A stretch of DNA of 64,000 nt from Gillisia sp. Hel1_33_143 (GCF_900104765.1 NZ_LT629737.1:2170001-2234000); one strand, 5' to 3'. Positions 1 through 9,929 are shown, numbered from the stretch's first letter. Notes: generated by a model not told the origin, from the letters alone. A program made the numbers and translations.

Positions 1-2093
1 TCCCAGTTAAAATCTGCATATAGAACTTCTTGCTGAATTCCGAAATGCTTAAGTATTGAATTTTTTAATACTCCAAATTCAACCAGTTTAGATTTTCCTG
101 AGGAAATAGCAAGGCCTTCAGAAAATATATCTCCTTTTACAGAAGAATTTTTGAGAGATATAATCCCAAGACGCTCTAAAATATTCTCTATTATACCTTT
201 AATGTAAAAGAAATTTCCAGGAGTTTGAGTAGTATTCCAAGATTCAGAAAACCTGTTGCCCGAAACAAATAGGTTTAAATGCTTTTTCTCCTCACGGCCG
301 CTAGGATAATTATGATACGTTTTACCAAATTCAAAGAATTTAAGGTCACTTCTCTTTCTATTTAAATTATAGCTTATCGCCTCTAATCCTGAGAATAATA
401 ATGACTGACGCATAACAGACAGATCCTGACTTAGCGGATTAAGCATTCTTACGCTTTGCTCATCACTAATATGATCAGTTAATTTTGTATAACTAGCGGT
501 AGTTAAGGAGTTAGCCATGGTTTCAAAAAAACCTTGTCCTACCAATTGATTTGCGATATGATTTTGAAGTTTATAATCTTCAAATTTTGAAGAATTTGAA
601 ATGGAGGCATTTAATTTCGTTCCAAATTCTATGTTGTTATATCCGTAAACTCTTAAGATCTCTTCAATAACATCTGCTTCTCTTTGAACATCTACTCTAT
701 AAGAAGGAATGGTTAGCCCCATTCCAGATTCTGTAACATTGTTAACTCGAATCTCCAAAGAAGCTAAGATAGATTTGATGGTTTCCTCAGCAAGATTCTG
801 GCCTATAAGCTTATTAACTTTTTCAAAGGTTAGAAAAACCTGAAAGTCTTCTATTTTTTTGAAATATAGATCATCTACATCACTAGTTATTTCACCTCCG
901 GCAATCTCTTTAATAAGCACTGCCGCACGTTTTAAGGCGTATTCTGTAATGTTTGGATCTATTCCTCTTTCAAATCTAAATGATGCATCTGTGTTAAGAG
1001 CATGTCTTTTAGCTGTTTTTCTTATACTAACAGGATTAAAGTAGGCACTTTCTATAAAAATTTTAGAAGTTGTTTCTTTAACACCGCTAGAAATTCCTCC
1101 AAATACTCCGGCTATACATAAAGGTCCTTGAGTATCACAGATCATAAGATCTTCTTCATGAAGTTCTCTTTCTACTTCATCTAGCGTAGTGAATTTGGTG
1201 CCCGCAGGAAGGGTCTTTACGTGAATCTCATTTCCTACTATGCTATCTGCATCAAAGGCATGTAAAGGCTGTCCAAGTTCATGCATAACGTAATTGGTAG
1301 CATCTACAATATTGTTCTTCGGATTTATTCCTATAGCTTTTAATCTATTCTGAAGCCATTTTGGTGAAGGTTTTACCTTGATTTCAGACATAGTTATTCC
1401 GCAATATCTAGGCGCAAGGTTAGAATCATCTACAAATATCGGAATTCTTAGACTTCTACTGTCTACATTAAAACCACTTACAGAAGGAGTAATAAGTTCT
1501 AGGCTAAGATCTTGTTGCTGGTATCCAGCCTTAAGATCTCTTGCAACTCCCCAGTGGCTCATTGCGTCTGCTCTATTTGGAGTAAGACCTATTTCAAAGA
1601 CTTGATCATTTTCAACTTCAAAAATTTCGGCTATAGCTTTTCCTGGTTCCAGATCGCTCTTTAGAACCATGATACCATCATGGCTTGCACCAAGTCCCAG
1701 CTCCTGCTCAGAACATACCATTCCAAAACTTTCTTCTCCGCGTATCTTGCCTTTTTTTATCTCCCAAGATTCCCCTTTTTCATCATAAAGAACGGTGCCT
1801 ATGGTTGCTACCGGTACTTTTTGACCTTCGGCAATATTTGGTGCACCACAAACTATTTGAAGTGTCTCATTATATCCAATTTCAATCTTACATAATTTAA
1901 GTCGATCTGCATTAGGATGCGGAATACAACTTAATACCTGGCCAACTACAATTCCTTCTAAACCTCCTTTTACACTTTGAAAGCTTTGGATACCTTCTAC
2001 TTCCAGCCCAAGGTCTGTAAGTAAATGTCCCGTCTTTTCTGGGTTATTTGGTAGTTTTATAAATTGCTTAAGCCAATTGTATGAAATTTTCAT
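1..2093 (-). CDS. pheT: Phenylalanine--tRNA ligase beta subunit (C-terminus cut by window edge)
   Basis: This gene encodes the beta chain of the cytoplasmic alpha2beta2 enzyme that charges tRNA-Phe. The reading frame stays open from an ATG at 2091-2093 to position 1, giving about 697 codons of the usual roughly 800. The N-terminus MKISYNWLKQFIKLP is typical of PheT. It is followed by the EMAP/OB tRNA-binding domain (about residues 40-150, with PHPNADRLK), the B3/B4 editing domain (about 210-390, with NNIVDATNYVMHELGQPLHAFDAD), B5 (about 400-475) and the start of the catalytic-like core (FRFERGIDPN, SDLKFFEFGKTYHNYP). The C-terminal FDX-ACB anticodon-binding domain lies outside the window. No frame disruption is visible. 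pheS is not in the window. The identification is very secure. Confidence 0.97.
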   Translation of the reverse strand, partial: MKISYNWLKQFIKLPNNPEKTGHLLTDLGLEVEGIQSFQSVKGGLEGIVVGQVLSCIPHPNADRLKLCKIEIGYNETLQIVCGAPNIAEGQKVPVATIGTVLYDEKGESWEIKKGKIRGEESFGMVCSEQELGLGASHDGIMVLKSDLEPGKAIAEIFEVENDQVFEIGLTPNRADAMSHWGVARDLKAGYQQQDLSLELITPSVSGFNVDSRSLRIPIFVDDSNLAPRYCGITMSEIKVKPSPKWLQNRLKAIGINPKNNIVDATNYVMHELGQPLHAFDADSIVGNEIHVKTLPAGTKFTTLDEVERELHEEDLMICDTQGPLCIAGVFGGISSGVKETTSKIFIESAYFNPVSIRKTAKRHALNTDASFRFERGIDPNITEYALKRAAVLIKEIAGGEITSDVDDLYFKKIEDFQVFLTFEKVNKLIGQNLAEETIKSILASLEIRVNNVTESGMGLTIPSYRVDVQREADVIEEILRVYGYNNIEFGTKLNASISNSSKFEDYKLQNHIANQLVGQGFFETMANSLTTASYTKLTDHISDEQSVRMLNPLSQDLSVMRQSLLFSGLEAISYNLNRKRSDLKFFEFGKTYHNYPSGREEKKHLNLFVSGNRFSESWNTTQTPGNFFYIKGIIENILERLGIISLKNSSVKGDIFSEGLAISSGKSKLVEFGVLKNSILKHFGIQQEVLYADFNW

Positions 2094-2113
2094 AGGTTCC
2101 TTTTTTCCGTGGG

Positions 2114-2121
2114 CAAAGATA
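2114..2121 (-). promoter_or_regulatory. Putative -7 box (TATCTTTG) of pheT
   Basis: The minus strand reads TATCTTTG, a perfect match to the Bacteroidetes -7 consensus TAnnTTTG, about 20 nt upstream of the pheT ATG. No TTG is seen at the expected -33 distance, so the call rests on the -7 box and its position. Confidence 0.45.
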
Positions 2122-2372
2122 GTATTACGAATGGTTTTGGCATAATTTGCCCTTTGTTTTTAGAGATAAAATATCAATAGATTCTAATTTAAGTCAAATA
2201 AGCGTTCTTATCCAAGATTAATGATAAAACGTCAAAATGCAATTCTAAGGATGCAGTCTAAAGTAGTATTTAAATTGAATGAATCTTGTATTTTCTCAAC
2301 TCTGCTGTACAGTTTAATTATTCTGAAATATGATTGTTAGTAAAATTAATTGAGGGCGTGCTCGGAGTCATG

Positions 2373-4478
2373 TTAGCTAATATAGTTCCAAATATTCTTG
2401 TGTTTAGCCACTTGCGCATAGGTGTATCTAATAGCTTTATTCTTTTCAAGTTTTAGATCTGGATCCTCGGTAAGTATTTGTTTAGCATAATATCTGGCCG
2501 TTTGTAGTATCTGATTGTCCTTTATGATATCTGCAATTTTTAGAACAAGTACTCCACTTTGTTGCGTTCCCATAAGATCTCCGGGACCTCTAAGTTTTAG
2601 ATCTACTTCTGCAATTTCAAAACCATCACTAGAAGTGGTCATTGTTTGAAGTCTAGTTTTTGCATCTTCTGAAAGTTTATGGCTTGTCATTAAAATACAA
2701 TAGCTCTGTTCTGCTCCTCTACCAACTCTACCTCTAAGTTGATGTAATTGGGAAAGTCCAAATCTTTCGGCGCTTTCAATAATCATAACGCTGGCATTAG
2801 GAACATTTACCCCTACTTCTATAACAGTGGTTGCAACCATGATTTGTGTTTCACCTTGTACAAATCTATTCATCTCAAATTCTTTGTCGGCTGGCTTCAT
2901 TTGTCCGTGTACTATAGAGATTTGAAATTCCGGCATAGGGAATTCTCTTGCAATACTTTCATAACCATCCATGAGATCTTTATAATCCATTTTTTCTGAC
3001 TCCTGGATGAGAGGATAAACCACATAAACCTGTCTCCCTTTTGCAATCTCATCTCTTATAAATCTAAAAACTTTTAGACGATTACTATCGTATCTATGAA
3101 CTGTTTTTATCTCTTGTCTTCCGGGTGGTAATTCGTCTATTACAGAAACATCTAAATCGCCATATAGACTCATTGCTAAAGTTCTGGGAATAGGGGTGGC
3201 GGTCATCACTAAAACATGTGGGGGGAGATGATTTTTTTGCCATAATTTTGCTCTTTGAGCAACGCCAAATCTGTGTTGTTCATCTATGATTGCCAGTCCT
3301 AAATTTTTGAATTTAACCTTGTCTTCAAGAAGCGCATGAGTTCCAATTAGGATGTTTATTTCACCATTTTCAAGTTTTTCATGGATCTCTCTTCTCTTTG
3401 AAGCTTTTGTTGAGCCAGTTAAAATGAAAATACTGGTATTCAGTTCTTTACATAGTTCAATTAATCCGTGATAGTGTTGTACTGACAAAATTTCAGTAGG
3501 AGCCATAAGACAAGCTTGAAAATCGTTGTCAAGTGCTATTAACATTGACATTAAGGCAACTATCGTCTTCCCAGAGCCTACATCTCCCTGTAAGAGCCTG
3601 TTCATTTGTGCTCCACTACCCATATCGCTCCTAATTTCTTTGATCACTCTCTTTTGCGCACCGGTTAATTCGAACGGTAAATATTGATTATAAAACTCTC
3701 CAAAATTCTCTCCTATCTGATCGAAAATAAAACCTTTGATTCGTTTTTTATGAAGCATATTTTTAACCAAAAGTTGAAGCTGAACATAGAATAATTCTTC
3801 AAATTTAAGTCTGAATTGTGCTCTTGCAAGTAGCTCTTGGCTGGTAGGAAAATGTACATTAAAAAGTGCTTCTGCTCTTGATATTAATTTTAATTCACCT
3901 CTTAGATCATCGTTCAAAGTGTCGTAAAATTTTCCCTTGGTTTCCAGAAAAAGTTGCTGCATTATTTTGGTGATCACTCTATTTGTGATCCCAGATCTTG
4001 CTAATTTTTCTGTAGAAGGATAGATAGGTTGCATGGCAATTCTAAGATTTTTTTCATGCTCTTCCAGCAATTCTATTTCTGGATGTGGCATGCTAAAAAC
4101 TCCATTGAACCAATTTGTCTTTCCAAATATTACATAGGGTGTATTTATCTTTAAACTTTCTCGAATCCATTTTTGACCTCTAAACCAAACCAGTTCCATT
4201 TTACCGGTATCATCAATAAATTCTGCTACCAATCTACTTCCTCGCTTTTGTTCAACAGTTTTGATATTGATTATCTTACCAATAATTTGAATGTCTGCAG
4301 AGTTTTGTTGCAATTGGGAGATCTTGTAATATTTCGTCTTATCAAGGTATCTGTTTGGAAAGAAATTTATTAGATCTTGATAGGTATGAATTCCAATCTC
4401 CTTGCGAAGTAGTTCTGCTCTAGCGGGTCCTACGCCTTTTAAATAATCTATGGGAGTCTGTAACAGGTTTGAATTCAT
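2373..4478 (-). CDS. recG: ATP-dependent DNA helicase RecG
   Basis: RecG is the cytoplasmic branch-migrating helicase that remodels stalled replication forks and Holliday junctions. The 701-aa length matches the family. An N-terminal helical/wedge OB-fold region (about 1-170, beginning with LQTPIDYLKGVGP) precedes the helicase core. Walker A is GDVGSGKT at 298-305, the DEAH-type box is DEQH at 399-402, and motif III is TATPIPRTL at 426-434. The second RecA domain carries the RecG-typical HGQMKPADKE, TTVIEVGVNVPNA and QLRGRVGRG. It is transcribed alone, divergent from the M1 peptidase gene to its right; the 115-bp gap between them should hold both promoters. No terminator hairpin is obvious between its stop and pheT. 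Confidence 0.97.
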   Translation of the reverse strand: MNSNLLQTPIDYLKGVGPARAELLRKEIGIHTYQDLINFFPNRYLDKTKYYKISQLQQNSADIQIIGKIINIKTVEQKRGSRLVAEFIDDTGKMELVWFRGQKWIRESLKINTPYVIFGKTNWFNGVFSMPHPEIELLEEHEKNLRIAMQPIYPSTEKLARSGITNRVITKIMQQLFLETKGKFYDTLNDDLRGELKLISRAEALFNVHFPTSQELLARAQFRLKFEELFYVQLQLLVKNMLHKKRIKGFIFDQIGENFGEFYNQYLPFELTGAQKRVIKEIRSDMGSGAQMNRLLQGDVGSGKTIVALMSMLIALDNDFQACLMAPTEILSVQHYHGLIELCKELNTSIFILTGSTKASKRREIHEKLENGEINILIGTHALLEDKVKFKNLGLAIIDEQHRFGVAQRAKLWQKNHLPPHVLVMTATPIPRTLAMSLYGDLDVSVIDELPPGRQEIKTVHRYDSNRLKVFRFIRDEIAKGRQVYVVYPLIQESEKMDYKDLMDGYESIAREFPMPEFQISIVHGQMKPADKEFEMNRFVQGETQIMVATTVIEVGVNVPNASVMIIESAERFGLSQLHQLRGRVGRGAEQSYCILMTSHKLSEDAKTRLQTMTTSSDGFEIAEVDLKLRGPGDLMGTQQSGVLVLKIADIIKDNQILQTARYYAKQILTEDPDLKLEKNKAIRYTYAQVAKHKNIWNYIS

Positions 4479-4507
4479 AAAACGAAGATATTAAAAAACC
4501 ATTAAAG

Positions 4508-4527
4508 CTATCTTCTTATCAAGATAG
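4508..4527. other. Short perfect inverted repeat in the recG/M1-peptidase divergent gap
   Basis: Seven-base arms CTATCTT (4508-4514) and AAGATAG (4521-4527) flank a 6-nt spacer in the gap between two divergent genes. It could be an operator for either gene or chance in AT-rich DNA. No protein can be assigned. Confidence 0.25.
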
Positions 4528-4617
4528 TATGAATTGTGAAGCGTGAATTGTATTTTTATACGCTAATCTAATATAGATAGGGTGTAAAAGCCTATGTATT
4601 TTTATTATCCCCCTGCT

Positions 4618-6732
4618 ATGAAAGCTTTGCTGCTGCTAGTGTTCTTACATATTAATTTTAATATCTACTCTCAAGACAATGTAAAATTGGAGCAGATACA
4701 AACCGTAGATTTTAAGACAACGGCTGCAGAAATAGCAATCTTGCCAGAAACTAATACCGTTAAAGGTAAAATGATCTATTCTTTAGAAGTGATTAAAAAC
4801 ACGGATTCTATTTATATAGATGCTCAAAATATGGAATTTGAGAATGTGCTTTTGAATGGTGAAAAAGTAAATTATTATTATAATAAATCTAAGATATGGC
4901 TAATTTCAGATTTTAGATCATCAGATATAGATACCATTAGTTTCAACTATATCGCAAGTCCTAGACAGGCTATGTATTTTATTAACTGGCAATATTCAGA
5001 TCAAAATTTAAGGAAACAAGTTTGGACCCAGGGTCAGGGTAAGAATACATCGCACTGGATGCCTGTTGTGGATGATATGAGAGAGAAAACAATTTTCGAT
5101 CTTAAGATAAGTTTCCGTAATGGATATGATGTGTTTGCTAATGGTGAGTTTCAAGATAAATTAACGCTAGATAATAATTCTACCCAATGGCATTATAAAA
5201 TGCAGCAGCCTATGAGCAGTTATTTGGCGGCAGTAGCAATTGGGGAATACCGGTTAAAGAGTGAGAGATCTAAATCTGGAATTCCTTTACAGCTGTATTA
5301 TTATCCTGAAGATTCTCTTAAGGTATCACCTACCTATAAGCATACAAAGAAAATCTTCGATTTTTTAGAGAAAGAAATTGGAGTGCCTTACCAATGGCAA
5401 AATTACAAACAACTACCGGTTCAGGATTTTCTATATACCGGAATGGAAAATACGAGCATCACTCTTTTTGCAGATATGATGATGGTAGATAGCATTGGGT
5501 TTAATGATAGAAATTATATTTCTGTAAATGCTCATGAACTGGCTCATCAATGGTTTGGGAATCTCATCACAGAAAGATCTGGAAAAGATCATTGGTTGCA
5601 AGAAGGTTTTGCAACATATTACGCATTGCTGGCTGAACGCGATATTTTTGGAGAAGATTATTACTATTGGAAATTATATGAAAGTGCAGAGCAATTAAAA
5701 GCGTTAAGTGATAAAGGCAAAGGTGAATTATTAGTGAGCCCTAGATCTAGTTCAATTACATATTATCAAAAAGGTGCATGGGCATTGCATATGCTTAGAG
5801 AGCGAGTAGGAGATGCTATCTTTAAAAAGGCCATTCAGAATTATTTGGAAAAATATAAGTTTAGCAATGTTACAACCGCTAATTTCATGGAGGAAGTGGA
5901 ATTAGTGTATGGTAATAAATTGGATGGTTTTAAGAAAAACTGGTTACAGCAAACTGCATTTCAGGGTACCGCGGCGTTAAACTCTTTAAAGAAATCTAAG
6001 TTCATAACAGACTATTTAAAGATAGCGGCTTTAAGAGAAACCCCTTTAATAAATAAGCAAGAAATTTTGAGGAAAGCTTTAGAATTTCCGGTGAATGATT
6101 ATATAGGTCAGGAAGTGATCATTCAACTATCCGGCCAGAAAAGTTTAATAGCTCGAGAGTTATATAAAAAGGCGTTTCAGAGCGGTAATCTGTATGTAAG
6201 GCAGGCTATTGCAGCAAGTATTAAAAATATACCGGATGGCTTGAAGACTAATTTTGAAGGGCTACTTAAAGATGATTCTTACCTAACTAAAGAGCAGGCT
6301 TTAATGGAGCTTTGGTTGCGCTATCCAGATAAAATTCAAAATTATCTGAATGTTACAAGTACTGTACAGGGTTTCTCTAATAAAAATGTTAGGTTGCTTT
6401 GGCTAACACTAAATCTAGTGAGTCCTGCGGTAGATGCAGAGAAGTCAGAAATTTATTATAAAGAACTTAGTTCCTATACTTATCCTTCGTATCCATTTGA
6501 GCTTAGGCAAAATGCTTTTGGTTATCTATATCAGATAGACACTTTTACAAATCAAAATTTAATAGATCTGGTGCAGGGCGCTCAGCATTACAACTATAGA
6601 TTTAGAGATTATTGCAGAGATTTACTATATAAGCTCTTAGAAAATCAGGTTTATCGAGAAAAATATGTAGCTTTATTAGATAGTTTGAAAGAAGTAGATA
6701 AAGAATTCTTAAATAAAAAGCTCAAAATCTAA
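4618..6732 (+). CDS. Secreted M1-family (gluzincin) aminopeptidase
   Basis: This is a zinc aminopeptidase that removes N-terminal residues from peptides, probably in the periplasm. I chose the ATG at 4618 (704 aa) because it directly opens a signal peptide (MKALLLLVFLHINFNIYSQ); an ATG at 4594 would add eight residues in front. The M1 N-terminal beta-domain is followed by the exopeptidase motif GMEN (about 275-278), the zinc site HELAH (306-310) and the third ligand Glu in LQEGFATYY (about 329), then a helical C-terminal domain. All catalytic residues are intact. Its TAA abuts the ATG of a patatin-like gene with no gap, so the three genes 4618-8558 form one translationally coupled operon. It differs clearly from the second M1 peptidase at 23366. 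Confidence 0.92.
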   Translation: MKALLLLVFLHINFNIYSQDNVKLEQIQTVDFKTTAAEIAILPETNTVKGKMIYSLEVIKNTDSIYIDAQNMEFENVLLNGEKVNYYYNKSKIWLISDFRSSDIDTISFNYIASPRQAMYFINWQYSDQNLRKQVWTQGQGKNTSHWMPVVDDMREKTIFDLKISFRNGYDVFANGEFQDKLTLDNNSTQWHYKMQQPMSSYLAAVAIGEYRLKSERSKSGIPLQLYYYPEDSLKVSPTYKHTKKIFDFLEKEIGVPYQWQNYKQLPVQDFLYTGMENTSITLFADMMMVDSIGFNDRNYISVNAHELAHQWFGNLITERSGKDHWLQEGFATYYALLAERDIFGEDYYYWKLYESAEQLKALSDKGKGELLVSPRSSSITYYQKGAWALHMLRERVGDAIFKKAIQNYLEKYKFSNVTTANFMEEVELVYGNKLDGFKKNWLQQTAFQGTAALNSLKKSKFITDYLKIAALRETPLINKQEILRKALEFPVNDYIGQEVIIQLSGQKSLIARELYKKAFQSGNLYVRQAIAASIKNIPDGLKTNFEGLLKDDSYLTKEQALMELWLRYPDKIQNYLNVTSTVQGFSNKNVRLLWLTLNLVSPAVDAEKSEIYYKELSSYTYPSYPFELRQNAFGYLYQIDTFTNQNLIDLVQGAQHYNYRFRDYCRDLLYKLLENQVYREKYVALLDSLKEVDKEFLNKKLKI

Positions 6733-7635
6733 ATGCGGGCACTTGTTATATCTGGAGGTGGTAGTAAAGGTGCTTTTGCCGGCGGTGTAGCGCAGTATTT
6801 AATAGAAGCTCAGGGCCATGATTATGATATGTATTTGGGAACTTCTACGGGAAGCTTGCTAATATCTCATTTGGCGCTTAATAAAACTCAGAAGATAAAG
6901 AATATCTATACTTCGGTTACTCAAAAAAGTATCTTTAGCAATAGGCCTTTTATGGTGAAAAGAAAACATGGGTACGATCAAATTTCCATCAATCACTTTA
7001 ATGTTCTCAAAAACTTTTTTAAAGGAGGAAAGACCTTTGGTGAGAGTTATAATCTTAAAAAACTTATTTTAGAGACCATCACTCCCGAAGAATTTGAGAC
7101 TTTGAAGAAAAGTAATAAAGAGATAATTGTTACTGTTTCTAATCTTTCTATGAACGAGGTGGAATACAAGTCTATAAACGATTTTGGATATGAAGATTTC
7201 TGTGAATGGATATGGATTTCTTGCAATTATACCCCATTTATGAGTTTAGTACGCAAGAATGGATGTGAGTACGCTGATGGAGGATTAGGATCTATGGTTC
7301 CAATAGAAGAAGCTATTAAGAGAGGCGCAACAGAAATAGATGCTATTATATTACAAACAGAAGTAACCTATTTTAATAGACTCCCTTCTAAAAATGTTTT
7401 TTCGCTTATTACGCATCTCTTCAGTTTTATGTTAGATAGAATTGAAAATCAGAATATAAGAATAGGGAAATTTGTAGCGGCAAATAAAAATGTGATCGTA
7501 AATTTTTATTATACACCAACAGTATTAACTACCAATTCTCTTATTTTTGATAAGGAGAAGATGGAGAGATGGTGGGAAAGTGGTTATAGTTTTGCCAAAT
7601 ATAAAAATGAAGATTTAAATCAAATTCAACCTTAA
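6733..7635 (+). CDS. Patatin-like phospholipase, copy 1
   Basis: This is a predicted acyl-ester hydrolase with a Ser-Asp dyad acting on membrane lipids. The 300-aa protein has the oxyanion-hole motif GGGSKGAF (8-15), the nucleophile elbow GTSTG with Ser38, and the catalytic Asp in ADGGLG (Asp182). There is no signal peptide, so it is probably cytoplasmic or peripheral to the membrane. Its ATG follows the stop of the aminopeptidase directly, and its TAA overlaps the ATG of the next gene (TAATG), so translation is probably coupled. The next gene is a clear paralogue: the first 23 residues are the same and the dyad positions coincide. The substrate is unknown. Confidence 0.9.
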   Translation: MRALVISGGGSKGAFAGGVAQYLIEAQGHDYDMYLGTSTGSLLISHLALNKTQKIKNIYTSVTQKSIFSNRPFMVKRKHGYDQISINHFNVLKNFFKGGKTFGESYNLKKLILETITPEEFETLKKSNKEIIVTVSNLSMNEVEYKSINDFGYEDFCEWIWISCNYTPFMSLVRKNGCEYADGGLGSMVPIEEAIKRGATEIDAIILQTEVTYFNRLPSKNVFSLITHLFSFMLDRIENQNIRIGKFVAANKNVIVNFYYTPTVLTTNSLIFDKEKMERWWESGYSFAKYKNEDLNQIQP

Positions 7636-8558
7636 TGCGTGCATTGGTAATATCTGGAGGCGGTAGTAAAGGAGCGTTTGCTGGAGGAGTAGCTCAATAT
7701 TTAATGGAGGAAGAAGGAAAGAAATATGATCTTTTTCTGGGAACTTCTACCGGAAGCTTGTTAATTCCTCATTTAGCAGATGGAAATATCACGAAAGTGT
7801 ATGATATCTATACGAACGTAACTCAACGAAAAATCTTTAGTCTTAACCCTTTTATAGTAAAGAAGAAAGACGGAAGGGAATATGTTACCATCAATTATTT
7901 TAATATGTTCTGGCAGTTCGTAAAGAAAAAAAGAACTTTTGGAGAAAGTAAGAACTTGCGCAAACATATACGAAAGAACTTTTCAGAAGAAAATTTTAAC
8001 TCAGTAAAAGCCAACGCAAAAGATGTAGTAGTTACAGTATCTAACCTATCTAAAAATCGGGTGGAGTATAAATCTATCCACGATTTTTCTTATGATGATT
8101 TTTGTGATTGGATATGGATAAGCTGTAACTATATTCCGTTTATGAGTTTAGCAACTAAGAATGGTTATGAATATGCAGATGGTGGTCTAGGTTGCGTGGT
8201 ACCAATTAGAGAGGCTATTAAAAGAGGTGCTACAGAGGTGGATGCAATAATTCTGGAAGCTGAAAATATGGAATACAATAAAGTTCTTGGAAAAAATCCT
8301 TTTTCGCTAATGATCAATCTGTTCGGGTTTTTATTAGATCAGGTAGAATATCACGATGTGGTTGAAGGGAAATTAGCTGCCTTAAACAAAAATGTGAAGT
8401 TGAATACATATTATACCCCAGTGCAACTTACAGAAAATTCTCTAGTCTTTAATAAAAAAGCCATGACACAATGGTGGAAACAAGGCTTTGAATATGCTAA
8501 AGAAAAGGGGCTTCAAAAAAAAGGAGATCCAATATTAGCTTTTAAGAAGTTGATCTAA
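7635..8558 (+). CDS. Patatin-like phospholipase, copy 2 (tandem paralogue)
   Basis: This 307-aa protein is paralogous to the gene before it along its whole length. It carries the same GGGSKGAF, GTSTG (Ser38) and ADGGLG (Asp182) motifs at identical positions. The two differ mainly between about 45 and 135 and in the last 80 residues, which suggests an old duplication followed by divergence of the lipid-contact region. Its start overlaps the previous stop by one base. Its stop overlaps the stop of the convergent gene on the other strand by 4 bp, so no terminator separates them. The predicted activity is lipid acyl hydrolysis, and both copies look catalytically competent. Confidence 0.9.
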   Translation: MRALVISGGGSKGAFAGGVAQYLMEEEGKKYDLFLGTSTGSLLIPHLADGNITKVYDIYTNVTQRKIFSLNPFIVKKKDGREYVTINYFNMFWQFVKKKRTFGESKNLRKHIRKNFSEENFNSVKANAKDVVVTVSNLSKNRVEYKSIHDFSYDDFCDWIWISCNYIPFMSLATKNGYEYADGGLGCVVPIREAIKRGATEVDAIILEAENMEYNKVLGKNPFSLMINLFGFLLDQVEYHDVVEGKLAALNKNVKLNTYYTPVQLTENSLVFNKKAMTQWWKQGFEYAKEKGLQKKGDPILAFKKLI

Positions 8559-9076
8559 ATAATACTTCTAACTTCTTTTTTAATATAGTCTAGTGCAGTT
8601 TCTGTTGGGGCTTGCTGCTCCATTAATCCAGCCAAAATAACCTCTCGCAATTTATCTGCAGATGTAACCCCTTCTTGTTTTAAGGTTTTTCTAATAATGC
8701 CTATGGTTGCGTTCTTAGATGTCTTTATAACATTCCAACACTCTCCGGTAATATAGATTTGCTGTGCTAAATTATGCTCAAATTCTATTTCAATGTTGCT
8801 TGTAAGTACATTGGAATATTCTTCTGCAGTAAGATTATCTGTTTTAATGCGAATCAATAATTTACCAAATGAAATCCTTTCAAGATAAAGTGCCATACGC
8901 TCATAAGCTTGTAATCTTAGGGGTAATGCTTCTTTTTGATTCTCTTTTCTAATTAGAAACATTCGTCTTTTTTCTTCATTTAGCATGTACATTCTAAAGA
9001 AATAAAATGCAACTAAGCCAACAATTATGGCAGGTAAAATATAGAAGAAAAGCTGAATTATATTGATATCATTCAT
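8555..9076 (-). CDS. Membrane-anchored protein of unknown function
   Basis: I do not recognise a named family. From the ATG at 9076 the protein is 173 aa. It has one N-terminal transmembrane helix (about 5-25, IIQLFFYILPAIIVGLVAFYFF), a basic stretch (LNEEKRRMFLIRKENQ) that should face the cytoplasm, and a soluble alpha/beta-looking domain with YERMALYLERI and QIYITGECWNVIK. An upstream ATG at 9154 would add 26 residues with a second hydrophobic stretch; the shorter start places the helix normally. The stop overlaps that of the patatin gene on the opposite strand. Genes of this form are common in Flavobacteriaceae as conserved hypotheticals, which is my recollection rather than something the sequence shows. 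Confidence 0.65.
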   Translation of the reverse strand: MNDINIIQLFFYILPAIIVGLVAFYFFRMYMLNEEKRRMFLIRKENQKEALPLRLQAYERMALYLERISFGKLLIRIKTDNLTAEEYSNVLTSNIEIEFEHNLAQQIYITGECWNVIKTSKNATIGIIRKTLKQEGVTSADKLREVILAGLMEQQAPTETALDYIKKEVRSII

Positions 9077-9232
9077 AGAGTAACACAAATAGTACGCACT
9101 GTTTATAATGCTAATGTAAAAGTAATATTTTAAGATTAGACTGTAGCTTCTCAATAGAACTAAAGTCAGTGCTAAGCATTTAAAGAGCTAACGCAATTTC
9201 TATTAAAATTAGTACATTCTACAAGGCAATAC

Positions 9233-9778
9233 TTAGAAGTTTATAAGTTGGTAGCCTTCATTTTGAAGTTGAACCAGCGCATTCATTGCAGATAAAGCCA
9301 TTTTTACCTCTGGTAACATTTGTGATTTTAAAATATTTGCTGCTGCTGCCGTTTGGCCGCATACAATGACATCTACTCCAAAATCTGCTAGTTCTGACAC
9401 TAATTTAGTATTAGGATTTCCATTGGTTGCCTCGCTATTCTTAGTTGCATAATCTTCATCTAATAACACATCGTTAACGGCAGCAGAATGGAGTACAAGT
9501 GCAACTTTTATGTTTTTAGGAGCAACCCCATGCTTCACGTTCATATTTATAAATCTTGCAGCACTTTCAATATATCTATTTATATCATTTGGGTCTTTAG
9601 ATTTTGCAGTAATATCGAAAACGATCTTAAGTTCTGTGCTTTTGTCTGTCTCAAAATCTAGGTTAGGAACCTCAAAGGTAGGGCCATAGTTTGGTATTGC
9701 ATCACTTTCTTGAGAGAAGCCAAAATAAGAGGTGCCTATAAATAGAATGGTGAATATTGATTTTGGAATAAAGTTCAT
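9233..9778 (-). CDS. Periplasmic DsrE/DsrF-like family protein
   Basis: The 181-aa protein begins with a signal peptide (cleavage near FGFSQ, about residue 23) and continues with a DsrE-type alpha/beta fold. Visible family marks are the strand KVALVLHSAAVNDVLL (about 91-106) and the C-terminal element VDVIVCGQTA with a single conserved-type Cys140. DsrE family proteins take part in sulfur relay in the cytoplasm; the secreted Bacteroidetes versions have no assigned role. Lying 156 bp upstream of, and on the same strand as, the membrane protein gene at 8555, it may or may not be co-transcribed. The family is well supported and the function unknown. Confidence 0.8.
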   Translation of the reverse strand: MNFIPKSIFTILFIGTSYFGFSQESDAIPNYGPTFEVPNLDFETDKSTELKIVFDITAKSKDPNDINRYIESAARFINMNVKHGVAPKNIKVALVLHSAAVNDVLLDEDYATKNSEATNGNPNTKLVSELADFGVDVIVCGQTAAAANILKSQMLPEVKMALSAMNALVQLQNEGYQLINF

Positions 9779-9929
9779 GGTAGGAAGAATAATGAATTAG
9801 ATTTTTTAAAGATATTTAAAATTTTAGTAGGCTTGCCACAATAGCTGAAATGTTTCAAAGTATGCGGGCTTCAGATTTTAATTTGACCCGATTTTTGGTT
9901 AAATTCACGGCTTAAAATAAAGAGGAAAA

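Noticed and set aside
859-1900. Several plus-strand ORFs of 60-75 codons
   Set aside because: All lie opposite pheT, whose continuous translation matches PheT domains.
4594-4617. Earlier ATG for the M1 aminopeptidase at 4594
   Set aside because: It would put eight non-signal residues (MYFYYPPA) before a good signal peptide that starts at the ATG 4618.
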